DNA from: Clostridia bacterium
GTDB taxonomy: Bacteria > Bacillota > Clostridia > Oscillospirales > CAG-272
Direction of reading: 5' to 3'
Assembly: GCA_017453005.1 (NCBI GenBank)
Contig: JAFTKY010000067.1
Span: 1-38,663, forward strand
DNA: 38,663 nt
Of the stretch, positions 35,960 to 38,663 are shown piece after piece. The position numbers were made by a program, and so were the translations under genes. The notes under the pieces were generated by a model. The model was not told the origin of the DNA and did no database searches. It saw nothing but the letters and a program-made list of their open reading frames with translations. The number at the start of each line of letters is the position of its first letter. The stretch's first letter is position 1.

Positions 35960-35980
35960 TACATGATATGCGGAGGAAGA
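35960..35980 (-). promoter_or_regulatory. possible sporulation-sigma promoter
   Basis: Upstream of the proline-rich gene, the minus strand has CATATCAT followed by GTA, which fits the CATANNNT -10 of sigma-E/sigma-K promoters, and no good sigma-A -10. The -35 match is weak. It is offered because the operon encodes a SpoIID-like protein. Confidence 0.3.
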
Positions 35981-35988
35981 GAGTGTGT

Positions 35989-36023
35989 GAAAAAAAGCGG
36001 GCTGACGTAAATCAGTCCGCTTT
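35989..36023 (-). terminator. terminator of the yolD-polymerase operon
   Basis: Stem AAAGCGGGCTGA / TCAGTCCGCTTT with a six-base loop. On the minus strand it is followed by seven T. It ends transcription of the YolD-like gene. Confidence 0.88.
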
Positions 36024-36029
36024 GTGTTT

Positions 36030-36437
36030 TTAATTTTCGTATTCAATATTCACAATATCCCCAAATTCTATCCTCGTTTTATCACTCAGAACAAGCACCT
36101 TTTCAAAATCGTCGATTTTTTTGAGGCTGCCACTGACTGTGATATACTCGCCGCCGCTCTTTTTTTCGTCGTGCTTGAAGTACGTTACGCAAATTTCGGG
36201 ATGTTGATTTTCATGCTCTGCGAGACGGCGGAGCTTTGCGTCCAAAAGCATTATTTCATCGTCGCTTATGTCCGTCTGCACATCGGTCACTCTCGCGGTC
36301 TCCTCAACCGCGTCACCGTAGCCCGTGAGCGCCGCAAAGGGTGCAAACTGCGCCGCACGGTCCGAGAGCAGCATCTGCTTGTGCTTTTGAGACACGTGGT
36401 GGGGAAGGTTTATTACGTCGTCGTACTTGTCACTCAT
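36030..36437 (-). CDS. YolD-like protein
   Basis: A 135-residue protein of the YolD-like family. The N-terminus MSDKYDDVINLPHHVSQKHKQM with RAAQFAPFAALTGYGDAV is typical. These small proteins are usually encoded next to UvrX/UmuC-type polymerases and may act like UmuD or as polymerase accessory factors. The start overlaps the polymerase stop by four bases (ATGA), showing translational coupling. Confidence 0.9.
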   Translation of the reverse strand: MSDKYDDVINLPHHVSQKHKQMLLSDRAAQFAPFAALTGYGDAVEETARVTDVQTDISDDEIMLLDAKLRRLAEHENQHPEICVTYFKHDEKKSGGEYITVSGSLKKIDDFEKVLVLSDKTRIEFGDIVNIEYEN

Positions 36438-37972
36438 GCCTTGTGTCCCCCTATCTGCTTGTTTCTTTCCATGGCGGTTGCGCCCTGTTCAAGATTCATG
36501 CCCTTGACGATGGCGTTCTTGCCGTGCTTTTTCTTAATATCTATAAGGGTTTTCTGTACCTTTTTCTCGCGCTCGAGCGCAATTTTTTCCTGCTCTCGGC
36601 GGGCGTCCTCGGCGGCGTAATCAACAAACATTGACATCTGTTCGGGGGCTGCATCGTCCGTGACGGACTTTTCGTCTACCACGCGGCAGGCGGTGATATT
36701 AAGCCTGCGAATAAGCAGATTTTTGTTGACTATTCTGTCGTAGAGCTGCGTGACTGCGTCAAGTATCAGGGCTGTGGACGAGGTTTTTCGGTCAAGATTT
36801 GCCGTGCCGTGCGAATGCTTTGGTATCTGCCTGCCGTAGCGGTCGGTCACTATCTCGCCCTTGTATTTTCGCTTGATGTCGGGGTTCGTGAGGTTTTCAA
36901 TGTCATACCCGACCGTCAGCACCAACTGGTCGGTGACAAGCCCCTTGTCCACAAGGTCAAGCACCAGAGCGTCGGTCATCTCGCGGATAACCAGCCGCGC
37001 CTTGTCGGCGGTGTAGGGGATTGTCAACACCTGTCCCGAGCCTATGCTGTTCGACTGCGGCTTGTACGCCTTTATCTCGGCAATCGTGCAGGGCTCCCAG
37101 CCCCACGCGTGGTCGATAAGAAGCTCGGCGTTGACGCCGAAAAGCTTGTAGAGCAGCTCCTCGTTGTGATATTCCGTGGGCTTGCCGAGAGAGCAGCGCG
37201 CCACGTCGCCCATGGTGTAAAGCCCGTGCTTTTCAAGCTTTTGTGCATATCCGCGGCCAACTCGCCAGAAGTCCGTTAAGGGTCTGTGCGACCAGAGCAG
37301 ACGGCGATATGACATCTCGTCAAGCTCGGCAATCCGGACGCCGTCGCTGTCCGCTGGAATGTGCTTTGCAACTATGTCCATGGCTATCTTCGCAAGATAG
37401 AGATTGGTGCCGATACCCGCCGTGGCGGTGATGCCCGTTTGCTTGTATACGTCGCGTATCATCGTCCGCACGAAATCGTGCGGAGTGGACTTGGCTATCG
37501 AAAGATACGGCGTTATATCAATAAATACCTCGTCTATGGAGTAGGCGTGGATGTCCTCGTGAGCGACGTGATTCAGATAAATATTGTATATCTGCGTGCT
37601 GACCTCCATGTAGTGCGCCATTCGCGGGGGCGCGACGATGTAGTCGATTGCAAGGGTAGGGTTGCTTTTCAGCTCCGCGTCGTTGTAGGACGAGCCGACA
37701 AGTCGGCGCGCGGAGGACTGCACAGCCCCCGACAGCGCCATACGGCGTTTGTAATTTTCGTTCTGTATTGTGCTTATGACCTCAAAAAGGCGCGAGCGTC
37801 CCGAGAGTCCGTACGCCTTGAGCGGCGGCGTGACAGCGAGACAGATAGTCTTTTCCGTGCGCCCCTTGTCCGCTACGACGAGATTAGTCACCATAGGGTC
37901 AAGCCCGCGGTCGCGGCACTCAACCGACGCGTAAAACGACTTCAGATCAATACATGCATAGTATTTTTCCAT
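36434..37972 (-). CDS. dinB: Y-family DNA polymerase (UvrX/DinB type)
   Basis: A 512-residue translesion polymerase starting MEKYYACIDLKSFYASVE (D9 is a metal ligand). The catalytic SIDEVFID has D147 and E148. Later segments such as GIGTNLYLAKIAMD and a helix-hairpin-helix region (KLEKHGLYTMGDVARC) also fit. The length and YolD neighbour point to the UvrX/UmuC-like branch rather than classical DinB of 350-420 residues. A longer frame continues upstream, but the ATG at 37972 has GGAGG seven bases before it and matches the family N-terminus. Likely SOS-type mutagenic bypass; no clear LexA box was seen. Confidence 0.9.
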   Translation of the reverse strand: MEKYYACIDLKSFYASVECRDRGLDPMVTNLVVADKGRTEKTICLAVTPPLKAYGLSGRSRLFEVISTIQNENYKRRMALSGAVQSSARRLVGSSYNDAELKSNPTLAIDYIVAPPRMAHYMEVSTQIYNIYLNHVAHEDIHAYSIDEVFIDITPYLSIAKSTPHDFVRTMIRDVYKQTGITATAGIGTNLYLAKIAMDIVAKHIPADSDGVRIAELDEMSYRRLLWSHRPLTDFWRVGRGYAQKLEKHGLYTMGDVARCSLGKPTEYHNEELLYKLFGVNAELLIDHAWGWEPCTIAEIKAYKPQSNSIGSGQVLTIPYTADKARLVIREMTDALVLDLVDKGLVTDQLVLTVGYDIENLTNPDIKRKYKGEIVTDRYGRQIPKHSHGTANLDRKTSSTALILDAVTQLYDRIVNKNLLIRRLNITACRVVDEKSVTDDAAPEQMSMFVDYAAEDARREQEKIALEREKKVQKTLIDIKKKHGKNAIVKGMNLEQGATAMERNKQIGGHKA

Positions 37973-38005
37973 ATATCCGCCTCCTCTCCGTGACGTTACA
38001 AGTAT

Positions 38006-38020
38006 ATTATACCACATCTC
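38006..38020 (-). promoter_or_regulatory. extended -10 promoter of the polymerase operon
   Basis: On the minus strand TG-G-TATAAT is an extended -10 (TATAAT at 38011-38006), about 35 bases upstream of the start codon. The -35 box is poor, as expected for an extended -10 promoter or an activated one. Confidence 0.6.
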
Positions 38021-38057
38021 GCGGGATTTTTCTACCCCCCCTTGAGCGAAAATATAT

Positions 38058-38090
38058 CCCACCAGGTGTCGCCAAATCGGGACAGGTGGG
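38058..38090. repeat. long inverted repeat between polymerase and Cas9 loci
   Basis: CCCACC (38058-38063) pairs with GGTGGG (38085-38090), and inside TGTC (38067-38070) pairs with GACA (38081-38084), with CC and GG near the loop. It lies only a few bases before the rightward promoter at 38093. It has no T-run. It may be an operator for one or both divergent units. Confidence 0.5.
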
Positions 38091-38092
38091 GA

Positions 38093-38121
38093 TTGAAAAA
38101 AGCTTTGGAATGTGATATAAT
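38093..38121 (+). promoter_or_regulatory. rightward sigma-A promoter, candidate cas9 promoter
   Basis: TTGAAA (38093-38098), 17-base spacer, TATAAT (38116-38121). It is the best plus-strand promoter upstream of cas9. Its predicted start (about 38128) would give a leader of about 200 bases that crosses the complete tracrRNA gene in antisense. A weak hairpin at 38185-38200 may attenuate it. Confidence 0.75.
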
Positions 38122-38175
38122 GGCGTATATACATATGCGTAAATTTTGATTTTAGAAATATATTATAAAAATGCA

Positions 38176-38293
38176 AAAAAAAGAGACCTCCGAAGAGGTC
38201 AATTTTACACGCGCTGTGTAGTCGGCAAAGCCGACGATTTGAGAATTCTTTTATTTGAACTCGTAGTGTAATTTATAAGGGATATAAACTACA
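38176..38293 (-). ncRNA. tracrRNA for the adjacent Cas9
   Basis: A minus-strand RNA of about 118 nt. The 5' part is an anti-repeat: AATTACACTAC, a GAGT bulge and TCAAAT, matching the upper stem-bulge-lower stem layout of known tracrRNAs. It then has a possible GAGTTC/GAATTC pairing, a GTCGGC-TTT-GCCGAC hairpin (38221-38235, nexus position), TACAC-AGCGC-GTGTA (38206-38220), and GACCTC-TTCG-GAGGTC (38185-38200) with eight T as terminator. The predicted partner repeat begins GTTTGAGAGTAGTGTAA. The 5' region also has a 13-bp self-stem (38265-38277 with 38283-38295). It was found by inspection and needs RNA data for exact ends. Confidence 0.88.
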
Positions 38294-38298
38294 CTCGC

Positions 38299-38327
38299 AT
38301 TATAACATGAAAAGGAGCATTTGTCAA
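38299..38327 (-). promoter_or_regulatory. tracrRNA promoter
   Basis: On the minus strand, TTGACA (38327-38322), exactly 17 bases, and TATAAT (38304-38299): a perfect sigma-A promoter. The -35 box lies between the cas9 ribosome binding site (AGGAG at 38313-38317) and its ATG at 38329, so tracrRNA transcription starts from inside the cas9 translation initiation region. Confidence 0.92.
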
Positions 38328-38328
38328 G

Positions 38329-38663
38329 ATGAAAAATGAAAAATATTTTTTGGGTTTGGACATTGGCACGGATTCGGTAGGCTACGCGGTAACGGACTTG
38401 CTATATAATTTGTGCAAACACCTCGGTGAAGCAATGTGGGGAGTTCACCTTTTTGAGCAAGCAAATCTTGCAGTGGAGCGCAGAGGCTTCAGAGTAGCAA
38501 GAAGAAGATTAGACCGCAGACAGCAAAGAGTAAGCCTTGTTATGGATATCTTTGCGTACGAAATATCCAAGGTCGACGAAAAATTTTTCAGACGTATAAA
38601 GGAAAGCTATCTGTACCCCGATGATGCAGAGGGAAAGGTGCGTCTTTTTGACACGTATGAACA
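38329..38663 (+). CDS. cas9: CRISPR-associated endonuclease Cas9, N-terminal fragment
   Basis: The first 111 codons, cut by the window end. The RuvC-I motif FLGLDIGTDSVGYAV carries the catalytic aspartate D11. MWGVHLFEQA and the arginine-rich bridge helix ERRGFRVARRRLDRRQQR follow, then FFRRIKESYLYPDD at the start of the REC lobe. These are diagnostic of Cas9, the RNA-guided DNA nuclease. AGGAG is 11 bases upstream of the ATG. The subtype (II-A or II-C) needs the downstream genes. It is more A/T-rich than the ribosomal genes, which is compatible with lateral transfer. Confidence 0.96.
   Translation, partial: MKNEKYFLGLDIGTDSVGYAVTDLLYNLCKHLGEAMWGVHLFEQANLAVERRGFRVARRRLDRRQQRVSLVMDIFAYEISKVDEKFFRRIKESYLYPDDAEGKVRLFDTYE

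Noticed and set aside
36434..38030. LexA box in front of the polymerase operon
   Set aside because: I found no convincing CGAAC...GTTCG-type palindrome near the promoter, although SOS control is typical of this gene pair.
37973..38176. N-terminal extension of the polymerase by 68 residues
   Set aside because: The extension has no homology-like features, crosses the promoter and inverted repeat, and the internal ATG has a perfect GGAGG.
38253..38289. Possible single CRISPR repeat on the plus strand
   Set aside because: The sequence resembles a repeat only because it is the complement of the tracrRNA anti-repeat. It has no spacer or second copy; no array lies in the window.

Overview
The window looks like a chromosome segment of a low-to-mid GC, anaerobic, Gram-positive member of the Clostridia (Oscillospiraceae/Christensenellales-like, probably uncultured). 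The evidence is a zinc-type S14 and S4, a CIRCE-controlled groES-groEL operon, a UvrX/DinB-YolD pair, a SpoIID-family protein, strong GGAGG ribosome binding sites and consensus TTGACA-17-TATAAT promoters. The assignment is inferred from gene content, not from a database search.

Bases 1-10052 hold the end of the spc ribosomal operon and the alpha operon, all on the + strand: rplX (partial), rplE, rpsN, rpsH, rplF, rplR, rpsE, rpmD, rplO, secY, adk, map, infA, rpmJ, rpsM, rpsK, rpsD, rpoA, rplQ, closed by a bidirectional terminator. The order is canonical. The exception is about 400 bp of non-coding DNA between rpsN and rpsH, which contains two tandem 106-bp fold-back repeats; the first overlaps the rpsN stop codon.

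Bases 10059-18192 (- strand) carry gltS, an acyltransferase with a zinc ribbon, mgtE, a YcxB-like membrane protein and groES-groEL. Bases 18505-27000 carry an AGCS symporter (+), a NatAB-type ABC exporter (-), a RelBE-type toxin-antitoxin pair (+) with a palindromic operator, a HIT protein (-), and recG downstream of a XerC/D-type recombinase (-). Bases 26615-33317 hold poorly characterised membrane and surface genes on +, an aconitase-family hydratase on -, and an HprK-like P-loop protein on +. Bases 33306-35933 (-) are a three-gene cell-wall operon: a proline-rich protein, a SpoIID-family protein with three peptidoglycan-binding repeats, and a small protein with two such repeats. Bases 36030-37972 (-) encode a YolD-like protein and a Y-family DNA polymerase.

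The right end is the most interesting part. A Cas9 gene begins at 38329 and is cut by the window edge. Immediately upstream, on the opposite strand, is an unannotated tracrRNA of about 118 nt. It has a perfect TTGACA-17-TATAAT promoter, an anti-repeat, three further stem-loops and a terminal T-run. Its anti-repeat predicts a CRISPR repeat starting GTTTGAGAGTAGTGTAA and ending near TATAAAC. The best rightward promoter (38093-38121) lies beyond the tracrRNA gene, so a cas9 mRNA starting there would carry the complete complement of tracrRNA in its leader. The tracrRNA -35 box also lies inside the cas9 translation initiation region. This suggests tracrRNA-cas9 cross-regulation that can be tested.
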